A DNA stretch of 64,000 nucleotides from Massilia mucilaginosa (lineage in GTDB: Bacteria > Pseudomonadota > Gammaproteobacteria > Burkholderiales > Burkholderiaceae_D): contig NZ_WHJH01000040.1 in assembly GCF_011682145.1 (NCBI RefSeq), forward strand, positions 1-64,000. The letters run 5' to 3'. This document shows positions 26,718-37,054 of the stretch, piece after piece. Both the position numbers and the translations under genes were made by a program. Positions within the stretch are counted from its first letter, which is position 1. Every line of letters starts with the position of its first letter. Under the pieces are notes generated by a model, which was not told where the DNA came from, did not search any database, and saw only the letters and a list, made by a program, of their open reading frames with translations.

Positions 26718-27160
26718 CGAAACTTCCTGAAGGGAGTAGAGTGGAATCGGCATTGTCATGCCGACTACGGACGTTGATGTTCTATGTTAGCAAAAAGTAT
26801 TCTTCCATAGTAAATTTCATCATAGTTGTGATAAATGACAACATGATGACAGTGCACTGCCGCGCCGGCATGCGGCGCGCCCCGGTGGAAGGACGAGTCG
26901 GCCCGTGGACAGCGCACGCCGTCGCGATGAGGCGCGAGCCTGATTAACGCAAGCGCCGGGCCTTGGCATGATGCAGGGCCGCCTCGGTCCCGCGCGGGCG
27001 CTGCGCGATCGAGGTACAGCCGCATGCCGGCACAGGAAGCGGCCGGCAGGACCGACAGTGCGCCCAGTCCCATGAACAAGCAGCGCACAGCGCGGCCGGC
27101 AAACCGGCTGCATGGAGGCGGCGTACCGATCGCGCGCAGCGGCCCCGTGGCACCAGGCGC
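26718..27160. promoter_or_regulatory. Intergenic region upstream of the nuclease gene
   Basis: About 440 bp without a convincing gene. The first 110 bp (26,750-26,860) are strongly AT-rich and must contain the nuclease promoter; I could not pick a reliable -35/-10 pair. The rest is GC-rich, and several frames are open for 75-110 codons, none protein-like. No terminator of the TIGR03790 gene is evident. Confidence 0.35.
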
Positions 27161-28183
27161 TCAGCGTCCATACGGCGCCGCCAGCGGCTCGCCGATGAAC
27201 AGGCCCTGGGTCGGCCAGGCCACGCTGCGCCAGTACGCTTCGATGGCGGTGCTGCCGTTCAGGTAATGCTTGAGCAGGACGCCGGGATGGGGAAATTTTT
27301 GCCAGTGGTTGCAGGGCTCGCTGACGCTGCCATAGCTGGCCGTCGCGCCCGCTTCCAGCCAGCGCAGGCTGCTCATCTGGCTGGTGCCGTACAGGTCGCC
27401 GCCGAAGGAGGTCAGGTGGTCGGCCAGCGCGCCCGGCAGAAATTTGACGCTGTCGAGCTTGTCGACCCTCGCGGTGCCGGTCTGGTACACCATGATGTCG
27501 CTCACACCGTCGAGTGCGTCGCTATGCAGGGTTTTGGTGCGGATCTTCCTGGCGGCGATCTGTCCGTCGCGCGGAAACAGCTCGGCCCGCGAATTGCGCG
27601 CCGCCTGCGAGGTGACCAGATAATACGCGCTGGCGTTCGGCACGCGAAAACCGCTCGCCACGCCACGGTCGATCAGGGCCTTGGCCTGCGCCACCGAGTC
27701 GGTCGGCAGCAGCATCGACAGGCGCATGCGGAAGTCGGCCAGCGGCTGGACCGAGCTGGCGTTGAAGTAGGCGCTGGGGCGGCTGGCGGCGCAGGTGTTG
27801 CTGCACTGGCCGGCGTCGAAACCCATGCTGTAGGCGGCCGTGATGGCGTTGCACTCGACGGCATAGGGCGCGGTCCAGACCATCAGCACGGCTTCGATGC
27901 CGGGCGGAAGCTGGCTGTCGATGCTGTCTTTCAGGGCGCTGAAGCGGGCGGCGTCGAGCCGCTGCGGCTTGCCGGGAATATTCACGTGAATGACGTTGGC
28001 GGCCGGAATGCCGCGCGCCTTGCGGTAGTACGCGGCAATGGCCACGCTGTTCGGTTCGGCGGCGTTGACGACCAGCGCCAGCTGGCTGGGCCGCAGACGT
28101 GGCGCCGAGGCGCCCTGGGCGCCAGCCTGGCCGATGGCGCCGCCGAGGGCAAGGGTCAGGAACAGTGCTGCGCGCAGGGTCAT
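27161..28183 (-). CDS. TIGR03790-family exported protein
   Basis: Secreted protein of 340 residues with a signal peptide (about 1-22). It matches the layout of the TIGR03790 family: LALVVNAAEPNSVAIAAYYR near the N-terminus, GIPAANVIHVNIP, then MVWTAPYAVECNAITAAYSMGFD and FGGDLYGTSQMSSLRWLEAGATASYG. As I recall, that family is confined to genomes that carry exosortases; its function is unknown. Start at 28,183 is the Met that begins the signal peptide. It follows a small lipoprotein gene by 47 bp, probably the same transcript. Confidence 0.85.
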   Translation of the reverse strand: MTLRAALFLTLALGGAIGQAGAQGASAPRLRPSQLALVVNAAEPNSVAIAAYYRKARGIPAANVIHVNIPGKPQRLDAARFSALKDSIDSQLPPGIEAVLMVWTAPYAVECNAITAAYSMGFDAGQCSNTCAASRPSAYFNASSVQPLADFRMRLSMLLPTDSVAQAKALIDRGVASGFRVPNASAYYLVTSQAARNSRAELFPRDGQIAARKIRTKTLHSDALDGVSDIMVYQTGTARVDKLDSVKFLPGALADHLTSFGGDLYGTSQMSSLRWLEAGATASYGSVSEPCNHWQKFPHPGVLLKHYLNGSTAIEAYWRSVAWPTQGLFIGEPLAAPYGR

Positions 28184-28230
28184 GGAATCGCCAGGTCGGT
28201 TAGGCGGGACCGCTTGCCCCGCAGCGCCGA

Positions 28231-28674
28231 TTATAGCGCCTGGCCGGCCGGCGCCGCGGCCGCGACGGGCTGGGTGGCAATGCACTCGGCTGGCCGGGCC
28301 GGGTCGGGCGCGGGATCGCAGGCCGGCTGCGCGGGCGGATTTCCCGCCGGGCCCTGCTCGCGCAGATGCTCGGGACGCTCTAGCGCGCGGCGCCGCACTT
28401 CCAGGGAGAAGGCCTGCTCGTAGGGAACCATGCGCAGCTGTTCGGCTTCGCGCTCGGCCGTGCTGACCGCTGGCGCGCTGCGCACGGCAGCGGCGCCCTG
28501 CACCGTGCTGGTATTGGTGTACGTGGCCGGGGTGGCCGGAGCTTGCTGGACTGCGGAAGCGGAACTGGTCTGAACGGTGATCGTCTCGGTGCCGATCGGC
28601 TCTCCACCCCCGCAAGCGGTCAGTGCAACGAGTCCGGCGCAAAGGATGGCGCGGTTGAATACGTTAAAAAACAT
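28231..28674 (-). CDS. Small lipoprotein of unknown function
   Basis: Predicted lipoprotein of 147 residues: signal peptide with lipobox LTAC (Cys21) followed by GGGEPIG. The remainder is rich in Ala, Pro, Gln and Thr, with one charged helical stretch (STAEREAEQLRMVPYEQAFS) and four Cys residues in total. A GAGGAAGT box just before the ATG supports the start. It precedes the TIGR03790 gene in an apparent two-gene operon, so it may be its partner. No family recognised. Confidence 0.7.
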   Translation of the reverse strand: MFFNVFNRAILCAGLVALTACGGGEPIGTETITVQTSSASAVQQAPATPATYTNTSTVQGAAAVRSAPAVSTAEREAEQLRMVPYEQAFSLEVRRRALERPEHLREQGPAGNPPAQPACDPAPDPARPAECIATQPVAAAAPAGQAL

Positions 28675-29024
28675 ACTTCCTCACATCGGATAAATTCGGA
28701 TAACGGACCGAATTCTATGCGTGGAGAAACAATTCTGCTGGGGAAATTTATTTCAGAATTTAACAAATTGATTTTTTTTATCTCTTTTGTTCGACGTTAG
28801 GCGATTTTCGATGAACGTAAGCGGAACATATCTATTAGGAAACATAAAAAATTTTCTGGAAATGTCAATTTTAGGACACGAAAAAAGCCCTAAGTTGTAA
28901 CTAAGTGTATTTGGCAACATTTTTCGCGGGAGACGGCGTAGAAATCAACACATCACTCTTGTTGCAACGCAGCATTTAACTTGTCTGACGACCAATCCAG
29001 GCAACGGCCGGCGCCAATCGGACA
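28675..29024. other. AT-rich intergenic region
   Basis: About 350 bp with much lower GC than the rest of the window, especially 28,720-28,930. It must contain the promoter of the lipoprotein/TIGR03790 pair. I found no ORF, tRNA or clear promoter pair. The composition suggests either a regulatory region for a DNA-bending protein or a remnant of transferred DNA. Confidence 0.4.
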
Positions 29025-29050
29025 CAAAAAAGGGGAGCCGCGGCTCCCCT
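29025..29050 (-). terminator. Rho-independent terminator at the end of the polysaccharide locus
   Basis: A perfect 10-bp palindromic stem (aggggagccg / cggctcccct) has an A run on its left, which reads as six Ts in the leftward direction. It lies 20 bp past the manC stop codon and closes the locus. Confidence 0.85.
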
Positions 29051-29070
29051 TCCCTTTGCCGTCAACGCGC

Positions 29071-30498
29071 TTATGCGCGCTGGTAGATATCTTCGAAGCG
29101 CACGATGTCGTCTTCACCCAGATAACTGCCGGACTGCACTTCAATGATGTGCAGCGGCACCTTGCCCGGGTTTTCCAGGCGGTGATTCATGCCGATCGGG
29201 ATGTAGGTCGATTCGTTTTCCGACAACAGGCTCACTTTTTCGCCGCAGGTCACGCGCGCCGTACCACTCACCACCACCCAGTGTTCGGCCCGGTGATGGT
29301 GCATCTGCAGCGACAATTTTTCGCCCGGCTTGACGGTAATGCGCTTGACCTGGAAACGCTCGCCCGCGTCGATGCCCTCGTAATACCCCCACGGGCGGTA
29401 CACCCTGGTGTGATGCAGGTGCTCGGTGCGTTCCTTGGACTTGAGATGGTCGACGATCTGCTTGACGCGCTGCACCTGGTCCTTGTGCGCCACCAGCACC
29501 GCGTCCGGCGTTTCCACCACGACCAGGTCGCTCACGCCGACCACCGCCACGATGCGGCTCTCGGCGCGCACCAGCGAATTGCTCACACCATCGAGGTACA
29601 CATCGCCGCGCTGCACATTGCCCTGCGCGTCCGCGCCGCGGCCCTGCTGGACTTGCCACAGCGCCGACCAGGAACCAACATCGCTCCAGCCGATGTCGGC
29701 CGGCACCACCACGGCGTGGCGGGTACGCTCCATCACGGCGTAATCGATCGAATCGGACGGGCAGCTGGAGAACGCCGCTTCGTCCAGGCGGCAGAAATCG
29801 AGGTCGCGGTAGCCCAGCCGCACAGCCGCTTCGGCCGCCACCGCAATCGCCGGGGCGAATTCGGCCAGCTCGCGCAGATAGCCTTCGGCGCGGAACAGGA
29901 ACATGCCGCTGTTCCAGTAATAGCCGCCGTCGGCAACGAAGCCTTCGGCGCTGGCGCGGTCGGGTTTTTCGACGAAACGGTCGACCTGGTAGGCAGCGGC
30001 GGAACCGGCCGCCGGCGCGCCGCGGTGGATATAGCCATAGCCGGTCTCGGGCGCCTGCGGCACGATGCCGAAGGTGGCCAGGGCGCCATCGGCCACCAGG
30101 GTCGCGGCCTGGGCCACCGCCTCGGCGAACGGCACGTTCTTGTCGATCACGTGGTCGGCCGGCAGTACCAGCATGACCGCGTCCGGATCGATGGCGCGCA
30201 GGTAGTTGGCGGCGGCGGCCACCGCCGGGGCGGTGTTGCGGCCGACCGGTTCGAGCAGGATGCCGAGCGGGGTGACACCGATTTCGCGCAGCTGCTCGGC
30301 CACCAGGAAGCGGTGCTCGTTGCCGCACACCACCAGCGGCGCCATCAGCTCGGGCCAGCCGGATACGCGCAGGACGGTATCTTGCAGCATGGTCTTGTCG
30401 GTTACCAGCGGCAGCAGCTGCTTGGGCAGCACCGCGCGCGACAGGGGCCACAGGCGCGTCCCCGCGCCACCGGACAGGATCACTGGGTAGATTTTCAT
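29071..30498 (-). CDS. manC: Mannose-1-phosphate guanylyltransferase / mannose-6-phosphate isomerase
   Basis: Bifunctional enzyme of 475 residues that makes GDP-mannose for polysaccharide synthesis. The nucleotidyltransferase domain (1-280) begins with the GGAGTRLWPLSR signature and contains PKQLLPL, LPADHVI and FVEKPD. The C-terminal cupin domain (about 330-470) has the isomerase metal site pattern MHHHRAEHWVVVSGTA. It is the last gene of the exopolysaccharide locus and ends at a strong terminator. GDP-mannose implies mannose, fucose or rhamnose-type residues in the polymer (inference). Confidence 0.95.
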   Translation of the reverse strand: MKIYPVILSGGAGTRLWPLSRAVLPKQLLPLVTDKTMLQDTVLRVSGWPELMAPLVVCGNEHRFLVAEQLREIGVTPLGILLEPVGRNTAPAVAAAANYLRAIDPDAVMLVLPADHVIDKNVPFAEAVAQAATLVADGALATFGIVPQAPETGYGYIHRGAPAAGSAAAYQVDRFVEKPDRASAEGFVADGGYYWNSGMFLFRAEGYLRELAEFAPAIAVAAEAAVRLGYRDLDFCRLDEAAFSSCPSDSIDYAVMERTRHAVVVPADIGWSDVGSWSALWQVQQGRGADAQGNVQRGDVYLDGVSNSLVRAESRIVAVVGVSDLVVVETPDAVLVAHKDQVQRVKQIVDHLKSKERTEHLHHTRVYRPWGYYEGIDAGERFQVKRITVKPGEKLSLQMHHHRAEHWVVVSGTARVTCGEKVSLLSENESTYIPIGMNHRLENPGKVPLHIIEVQSGSYLGEDDIVRFEDIYQRA

Positions 30499-30569
30499 TG
30501 CATCTCTTTCAGGTCGTTTTTATGCTGCTCTTATTATGTGCGCTGCCTCTATGTGCGCTGCCACGATGT

Positions 30570-31715
30570 TTACTTGACCGCTTCCAGCGGCGCATCGGAG
30601 CGCCGGGTGAAGCGGCGGTCGCGCGCGTTGACCCACTCGTCGGACGCGTAGTCCGACACGTGCTTCATTTCGCCGGCCCGGTCCACACTGTAGTCCTTAA
30701 AGACGATCATTTCATCTAAAGTTACATCGCGCAAGACCCGTGTGTATTCGAACAACACACTGCGCACCACCTTCGCGCCCGAGCAGATGTGGCTGCCGTG
30801 GCCAATCCAGCTCGGCCCGATGATGGTGGCGCCGGCTTCCACGCAGGCGCCCGAGCCGATGTAGACCGGCCCTTCGATGGTGGTGCCTTCCCACTCGATG
30901 CGGGTGTTCAGGCCGACCCACAGGCCGTCTTCGACCTGGATGCCGGGCACGTCCATGTGGGCGACTTCGCCCAGCAGCACGTTCTGCAGGGTCTGCCAGT
31001 AGTCGGACACGCTGCCGATGTCGATCCAGTTGAAGCCGCGCGTCTGCGCGTAGAACGGCATGCCTTCCTTGGCCAGCAGCGGGAACAGTTCGGAGCCGAT
31101 ATCGAACGGCACACCCGAGGGAATCAGGTCGATCACCTGCGGCTCGAAAATATAGATGCCGGTGCTGATGAAGTTCGACTTGGCTTCAGCCTCGGACGGC
31201 TTTTCCTGGAACTCGGTGATGCGGCCATCCTTGTCGGTGACCACCACGCCGTAGCTCGATACCTTATCCCAAGGTACTTCCTTGGTGATGACCGAACACA
31301 ACGCGCCCTTGCGGCGGTGCTCGAACAGGGCCGACTTGAGGTCCAGATCGATCAGGGCGTCGCCGCACAGCACGATGGTGGTGTCGTCGAAGAAGCCGCC
31401 GAATTCCTGGATCTTCTTCATGCCGCCGGCCGAGCCGATCGGCTGCGGCACGACCTCGCCATCATCGTTGGTGTAGCCTTCGAAGGAGTAGCCGATCTGG
31501 ACCCCGAACTGGTGGCCTTCGCCGAAATACTCTTCGATCTTTTCGTGCAGATAACTGACGTTGACCATGATCTCGGTCACGCCGTACTTGGCCAGGTGCT
31601 CCACCAGGTAGGCCATCACGGGTTTGCCCAGGATCGGGATCATCGGCTTGGGCAGATCATAGGTCAGGGGGCGCACACGGGTGCCTTTACCAGCGGCCAG
31701 GATCATCGCTTTCAT
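30570..31715 (-). CDS. NDP-sugar pyrophosphorylase with left-handed beta-helix domain
   Basis: Sugar-1-phosphate nucleotidyltransferase of 381 residues. N-terminal domain with LAAGKGTRVRPLTYDLPKPM (about 7-26) and the sugar-binding FQEKP motif; C-terminal hexapeptide repeats (about 250-340, VYIGSGACVEAGATIIGPSW). Such GDP-mannose/glucose pyrophosphorylase-like proteins occur in many polysaccharide clusters; whether it uses GTP or another nucleotide cannot be told here. It sits between galE (21 bp) and manC (71 bp). Confidence 0.88.
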   Translation of the reverse strand: MKAMILAAGKGTRVRPLTYDLPKPMIPILGKPVMAYLVEHLAKYGVTEIMVNVSYLHEKIEEYFGEGHQFGVQIGYSFEGYTNDDGEVVPQPIGSAGGMKKIQEFGGFFDDTTIVLCGDALIDLDLKSALFEHRRKGALCSVITKEVPWDKVSSYGVVVTDKDGRITEFQEKPSEAEAKSNFISTGIYIFEPQVIDLIPSGVPFDIGSELFPLLAKEGMPFYAQTRGFNWIDIGSVSDYWQTLQNVLLGEVAHMDVPGIQVEDGLWVGLNTRIEWEGTTIEGPVYIGSGACVEAGATIIGPSWIGHGSHICSGAKVVRSVLFEYTRVLRDVTLDEMIVFKDYSVDRAGEMKHVSDYASDEWVNARDRRFTRRSDAPLEAVK

Positions 31716-31736
31716 GGGAATTCTTTCGTTAAATTG

Positions 31737-32735
31737 TCACTTGGGCAGGGATTGCCAGCGCCATGCATCGGCGCACATCTGGGCCACGTCGCGCTCCGCC
31801 TTCCAGCCGAGCTCGCTTTCGGCGAGGCTGGCATCGGCAAAGCACGCGGCGATATCGCCCGGGCGGCGCGCCACGATGCGGTAGGGCACTTGCTTGCCGC
31901 TGGCCTGTTCGAATGCGCGCACCATTTCCAGCACACTGTTGCCGCGCCCGGTGCCAAGATTGTACGTAACAACGCCGGGACCTGTCGCCAGCTTGCTTAA
32001 GGTTTTCACATGACCGATGGCCAGGTCGACCACGTGGATGTAATCGCGCATGCCGGTGCCGTCCGGGGTCGGATAATCGCCGCCGTACACCGACAGGAAC
32101 TCGCGCCGGCCTTCGGCCACCTGGGCGATGTAGGGCAGCAGATTGTTGGGGATGCCGTTCGGTTCTTCGCCGATCAGGCCGCTCTCGTGGGCGCCGACCG
32201 GGTTGAAATAGCGCAGCAGCGCGATGCGCCAGCTCGCATCGGCCTTGATCAGGTCGCGCAGCATGTCTTCAATGATCAGCTTGCTGCGGCCGTAGGGATT
32301 GGTGGCCGACAGCGCAAAATCTTCCTTGATCGGCACCGAGACCGGGTCGCCGTACACGGTGGCCGAGGAGCTGAACACCAGCGACTTGACGTCGTGGCGC
32401 GCCATGGCGTCGAACAGCATCAGGGAGCCGGAGACGTTGTTGTCGTAGTAGCGCAGCGGCTGCGAGACCGACTCGCCCACGGCTTTCAGGCCGGCGAAGT
32501 GGATCACGGCGCCGATCCGGTGCGCGCTGAAGGCGGCGTCGAGGGCGGCGCCGTCGCGGATGTCGCCTTCGATGAAGGTGAGCGGCTGGCCGCTGATGCG
32601 CTGCACCCGATCGAGCACGCTGCGCTGGCTGTTGGACAGGTTGTCGAAGGCGATCGGCTCGTGGCCGGCCTTGATCAGTTCGACACAGGTATGCGAGCCG
32701 ATGTAGCCCAGGCCGCCGGTAACAAGAATTTTCAT
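31737..32735 (-). CDS. galE: UDP-glucose 4-epimerase
   Basis: Short-chain dehydrogenase-type epimerase of 332 residues that interconverts UDP-glucose and UDP-galactose. N-terminal NAD motif GGLGYIGSH (7-15), catalytic SSSATVYG (about 122-129) and YGRSK (about 147-151), and the GalE-type ends [13 protein letters not shown] and [15 protein letters not shown]. It could also act on N-acetyl derivatives. It supplies a galactose donor for the exopolysaccharide. Confidence 0.95.
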   Translation of the reverse strand: MKILVTGGLGYIGSHTCVELIKAGHEPIAFDNLSNSQRSVLDRVQRISGQPLTFIEGDIRDGAALDAAFSAHRIGAVIHFAGLKAVGESVSQPLRYYDNNVSGSLMLFDAMARHDVKSLVFSSSATVYGDPVSVPIKEDFALSATNPYGRSKLIIEDMLRDLIKADASWRIALLRYFNPVGAHESGLIGEEPNGIPNNLLPYIAQVAEGRREFLSVYGGDYPTPDGTGMRDYIHVVDLAIGHVKTLSKLATGPGVVTYNLGTGRGNSVLEMVRAFEQASGKQVPYRIVARRPGDIAACFADASLAESELGWKAERDVAQMCADAWRWQSLPK

Positions 32736-32784
32736 GGTGACACTTTCGGAAAAGGGTGATGTGGGGAGCGAGCCGCTGCCCGCC

Positions 32785-33527
32785 CTACTGGCCCTGCGGC
32801 AAGCTGCGCGCGAGGCTCATGCGATTAAACAGAATGCCGACCGGCAGCAGCACCAGCTGGTCGTCGAACTCGCCCCCGGGCGCCAGCGGATCGCGGCCCA
32901 GCGGGCGCTCGATGAAAGTGGCGACGGCGAGCGCATTGAAGCGCTCATCGGCATTCGTGGTGGACGTGTCCGGCTGGCGCACGCCGGCTACACTGATGCC
33001 GCCATGCTCGCGCCCGTACGAAAACACCACGGCGGCGCCGCACTGGGTCGCCATCGAACACACGGGCGCGCCCACCTGGCGCACCAGCTGGCCGCCGCTG
33101 CGCGTGACGATCGACTTGGTGCCGAAGACCACGGTGGGCTGGATCGGCGCCGTGCTCATGGCCGGCGTGACGCTGTAGCGCAGCAGCTTGCCCCAGCCGT
33201 CGCCGGGCGCGATGCCCAGCGTAACCCAGGGCAGCAAGCCGCTGCAGCGCTCTTCGCTGTCGCAGCGGCCGTCGAACTCGCGTCCGCCGCCATCGTCCAG
33301 CGCCGGGCGCGGCAGGCGCCCGTTGACCACCGCAAAGCCGATCAGCGCTTCGCGCGCCTGGGCCAGCGCGGTCCGGCTGCGCTGGTCCGGGCCGGACTGG
33401 GTATCGGTCTTGCCGATGCCCGACATCAGCAGCGATGCCGCGCCGAGGCCAACCACGGCCAGCATCAGCAGCAAGGCGGCGCCGTGCTGGCGTACTCTTG
33501 CCTTGCGCCGCCCTGCCAGCACGCCCT

Positions 33528-33540
<13 letters not shown>
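32785..33540 (-). CDS. Prepilin-like protein embedded in the polysaccharide locus
   Basis: Protein of 251 residues with a short basic leader followed by HGAALLLMLAVVGLGAASLLM, a PilX/pseudopilin-like N-terminal helix that lacks the FTLIE motif. The body has a repeated pattern in such Burkholderiales proteins: LIGFAVVNGRLPRP, then CSGLLPWVTLGI and DGWGKLLRYSV, with paired cysteines. Start at 33,540 overlaps the dehydrogenase stop by 13 bp, so it is co-translated with sugar genes. Its role there is unknown; it may be a minor pilin or surface protein. Confidence 0.68.
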
Positions 33541-34808
<1,268 letters not shown>

Positions 34809-34883
34809 AAAACTGCCTTTGAATGAATAGTGTAAATAGGGTTCAGCTACCAGGGGAACAGCTACCGGGAAAGCAAGCGGGGT

Positions 34884-35636
34884 TCAGCGCGCGGCCGGCC
34901 GGCGCCGGGTCGCTTCTTTGAGGAACAGCCAGATGAAGCCCATGTCGTCGATAAAGTAACGGCGGAACATGCGGCGCGGCTCCTGCAGGAAGCGGTAGAA
35001 CCACTCCAGGCCGCTTTTCTGCATCCACAGCGGGGCGCGCTTGACCCGGCCGACGGCCACGTCGAAGGTGCCGCCCACGCCCATCGCGAATGGAATTTTC
35101 ATCTGCGCCTGGTACTGGCCCAGGAAATGTTCCTTCTTGGGCGAACTGATCGCCACGAACAGCAGGTCGGCTTTGGCGGCGGCGATCTGCTCGACCACAC
35201 CCGCTTCTTCTTCGGGTTTCCAGTAGCCGTTGCGGTAGCCGGCCAGGGTCATGCCGGCGTATTTTTTCTCGTAGATGCGCTTGACGTCGGAGACGACTTC
35301 TTCGCGCGCGCCCAGCAGGTACACGCGCCAGCCTTTTTCGGCGGCGCGCTTCATGAGCGCTTCGAACAGGTCGACCCCGGCCACCCGCTCCTTGAGGGGT
35401 TTACCGAGCAGGCGCGCGGCCCACACCACCGGCATGCCGTCGACGTTGATCAGCGCGCATTCATTGATGATGCGGCGCAGTTCGGGGTCGCGGTTGGCCT
35501 TGACCAGCTTGTCGACGTTGACCACCACGTGCTGGTGGGGCGTGCCGGCGCTGATGAAACCTTCCACTTTTTGCAAGGTTTCTTCCATCGTGAGGTTGTC
35601 CATCAGACAACCCATCATCTCGATACGCTCGCTCAC
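34884..35636 (-). CDS. WecG/TagA/CpsF-family glycosyltransferase
   Basis: GT26-type transferase of 250 residues. Family motifs: NVDKLVKANRDPELRRIINE (about 43-62), DGMPVVWAARLLG, GVDLFEALM, YLLGAREEVV, and the C-terminal GVGGTFDVAVGRVKRAP with LEWFYRFLQEPRR. WecG transfers ManNAcA, and TagA transfers ManNAc, to an undecaprenyl-linked acceptor. GTG start at 35,636 overlaps the wecB stop (GTGA). With wecB and the dehydrogenase it forms a likely ManNAc(A) addition module (inference). Confidence 0.88.
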   Translation of the reverse strand: MSERIEMMGCLMDNLTMEETLQKVEGFISAGTPHQHVVVNVDKLVKANRDPELRRIINECALINVDGMPVVWAARLLGKPLKERVAGVDLFEALMKRAAEKGWRVYLLGAREEVVSDVKRIYEKKYAGMTLAGYRNGYWKPEEEAGVVEQIAAAKADLLFVAISSPKKEHFLGQYQAQMKIPFAMGVGGTFDVAVGRVKRAPLWMQKSGLEWFYRFLQEPRRMFRRYFIDDMGFIWLFLKEATRRRPAAR

Positions 35637-36763
35637 GCCAGTTCCTTTGTCGCAAGTTCCTTGGTCAACACGGCGACGATGCGCTCGGCCGCCTTGCCAT
35701 CCCACAGGTGCGGACGGCGGCCCTGCTTGCCTTCGCCGCGCAAGACCTTGCGCGCCTCGGCCACGATGCGGGCCGGATCGGTGCCGACCAGCACGTTCGA
35801 GCCTTCGTCGACGGTGACCGGGCGCTCGGTGTTTTCACGGATGGTGATGCAGGGCACGCCCAGCGCCGTGGTTTCTTCCTGCAGGCCGCCGCTGTCGGTC
35901 AGCACCACCGCCGCGTCTTTCCACAGGTTCAGAAAAGCCATGTAGGCTTGCGGTCCGACCAGGGTCACGTTCGGTCCCAGGTCGATGCCGAAGCTGTCGA
36001 GATTGGCGCGGGTGCGCGGATGCACCGGGAAGATCAGCGGCAGCTCTTGCGCGATCTCGCGCAGGGCGCCGGCCAGGGTGGTCATCATGGCGGCGTCGTC
36101 GACATTGCTGGGACGGTGCAGGGTCACCACGCCGTAGCGCGCGCCATTGGCGCTGCGCGCGGCCTTGATGGCACTGGTTTCGTAGGCGGACGTGTCGGCC
36201 GTGCCCAGCTTGTCGGCCTGGAACAACACATTGTCGACCATCACATGGCCGACATAATGGATCGCCGACTCGGCCTTGCCTTCGCGCTGCAGGTGGCTCA
36301 CGGCGCTCGGCTCGGTGACGAAGAACCAGTCGCTGATGCTGTCGGTGACGAGGCGGTTGATTTCTTCCGGCATGGTCATGTCGCCGCTGCGCAAGCCGGC
36401 TTCGACGTGGGCCACGGGAATGTTGAGCTTCTTGGCGGCGATCGAGCAGGCCAGGGTGGAATTGACGTCGCCCACCACCAGCACGGCGGCCGGGCGCTCG
36501 GCCTGGCACAGCTCTTCGAACGCGACCATGATTTTGGCCGTCTGCTGGGCATGGCTGCCGCCGCCCGCGCCCATGAAGATATCGGGCTGGGGAATGCCCA
36601 GTTCTTCGAAGAAGACATCGTTCATCTCGCGGTCGTAGTGCTGGCCGGTGTGGATGATCTTGAAGGTGAGCGCATCCTGCTGTTGCAGGGCGCGCACGAT
36701 CGGCGCGATTTTCATGAAGTTGGGTCGAGCACCGGCAACCAGATAGATCAGAGGCATAGTCAT
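35633..36763 (-). CDS. wecB: UDP-N-acetylglucosamine 2-epimerase (non-hydrolysing), copy 1
   Basis: Enzyme of 376 residues that converts UDP-GlcNAc to UDP-ManNAc. Visible: GARPNFMKIAPI near the N-terminus, HTGQHYDREM, VVGDVNSTLA, VAHVEAGLRSGD, PEEINRLVTD, VHPRTRANLD and TDSGGLQEE, including the conserved Asp, Glu and His residues. A second start at 36,757 is possible. It seems to be the first gene of a transcription unit, as a hairpin at 37,008-37,043 and a TATAAT at 36,789-36,784 (minus strand) lie upstream. Confidence 0.94.
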   Translation of the reverse strand: MTMPLIYLVAGARPNFMKIAPIVRALQQQDALTFKIIHTGQHYDREMNDVFFEELGIPQPDIFMGAGGGSHAQQTAKIMVAFEELCQAERPAAVLVVGDVNSTLACSIAAKKLNIPVAHVEAGLRSGDMTMPEEINRLVTDSISDWFFVTEPSAVSHLQREGKAESAIHYVGHVMVDNVLFQADKLGTADTSAYETSAIKAARSANGARYGVVTLHRPSNVDDAAMMTTLAGALREIAQELPLIFPVHPRTRANLDSFGIDLGPNVTLVGPQAYMAFLNLWKDAAVVLTDSGGLQEETTALGVPCITIRENTERPVTVDEGSNVLVGTDPARIVAEARKVLRGEGKQGRRPHLWDGKAAERIVAVLTKELATKELA

Positions 36764-36783
36764 CCAGATTTATAAAAAAGGCA

Positions 36784-36791
36784 ATTATAAT
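36784..36791 (-). promoter_or_regulatory. Candidate -10 element upstream of wecB
   Basis: The sequence attataat contains TATAAT on both strands; on the minus strand it ends about 20 bp before the wecB start. The -35 is weak. The rest of the 291-bp gap to the lyase gene holds a strong hairpin but no gene. Confidence 0.35.
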
Positions 36792-37007
36792 CGGAAAGGC
36801 AAATTCGTTGTCCGCACATTATCGAATGTGCGCGCCCGCCCGGCAAGCGGGCGTGTCGCCCGAAACCGGTTCGACGTTGTCGAGACGCATCAAGAGGCGG
36901 AAGGTGCCGTTCTTGGAGGAAAGAAGGGATGCTTGGGACGAAGCGGATGGGGTCGAAAGCCGGCGCTGGGGCCATGCGTTCAAGAGACAGCGGAGGGGAA
37001 ATGCAGC

Positions 37008-37043
37008 GCCTTGCGGCGGCGCCAACAGGCGCCGTCGCAAGGC
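37008..37043 (-). terminator. 16-bp hairpin behind the lyase gene
   Basis: gccttgcggcggcgcc pairs with ggcgccgtcgcaaggc across a 4-nt loop (one G-T pair). It lies 11 bp past the stop codon of the heparinase-like gene. There is no T run, but the stem is very stable and probably separates the upstream eps transcript from the wecB unit. Confidence 0.5.
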
Positions 37044-37054
37044 GGGGTGGGACA

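Noticed and set aside
26820-27113. 97-codon open frame on the minus strand in the gap before the nuclease gene
   Set aside because: Cys/Arg-rich, no ribosome binding site, overlaps other equally open frames.
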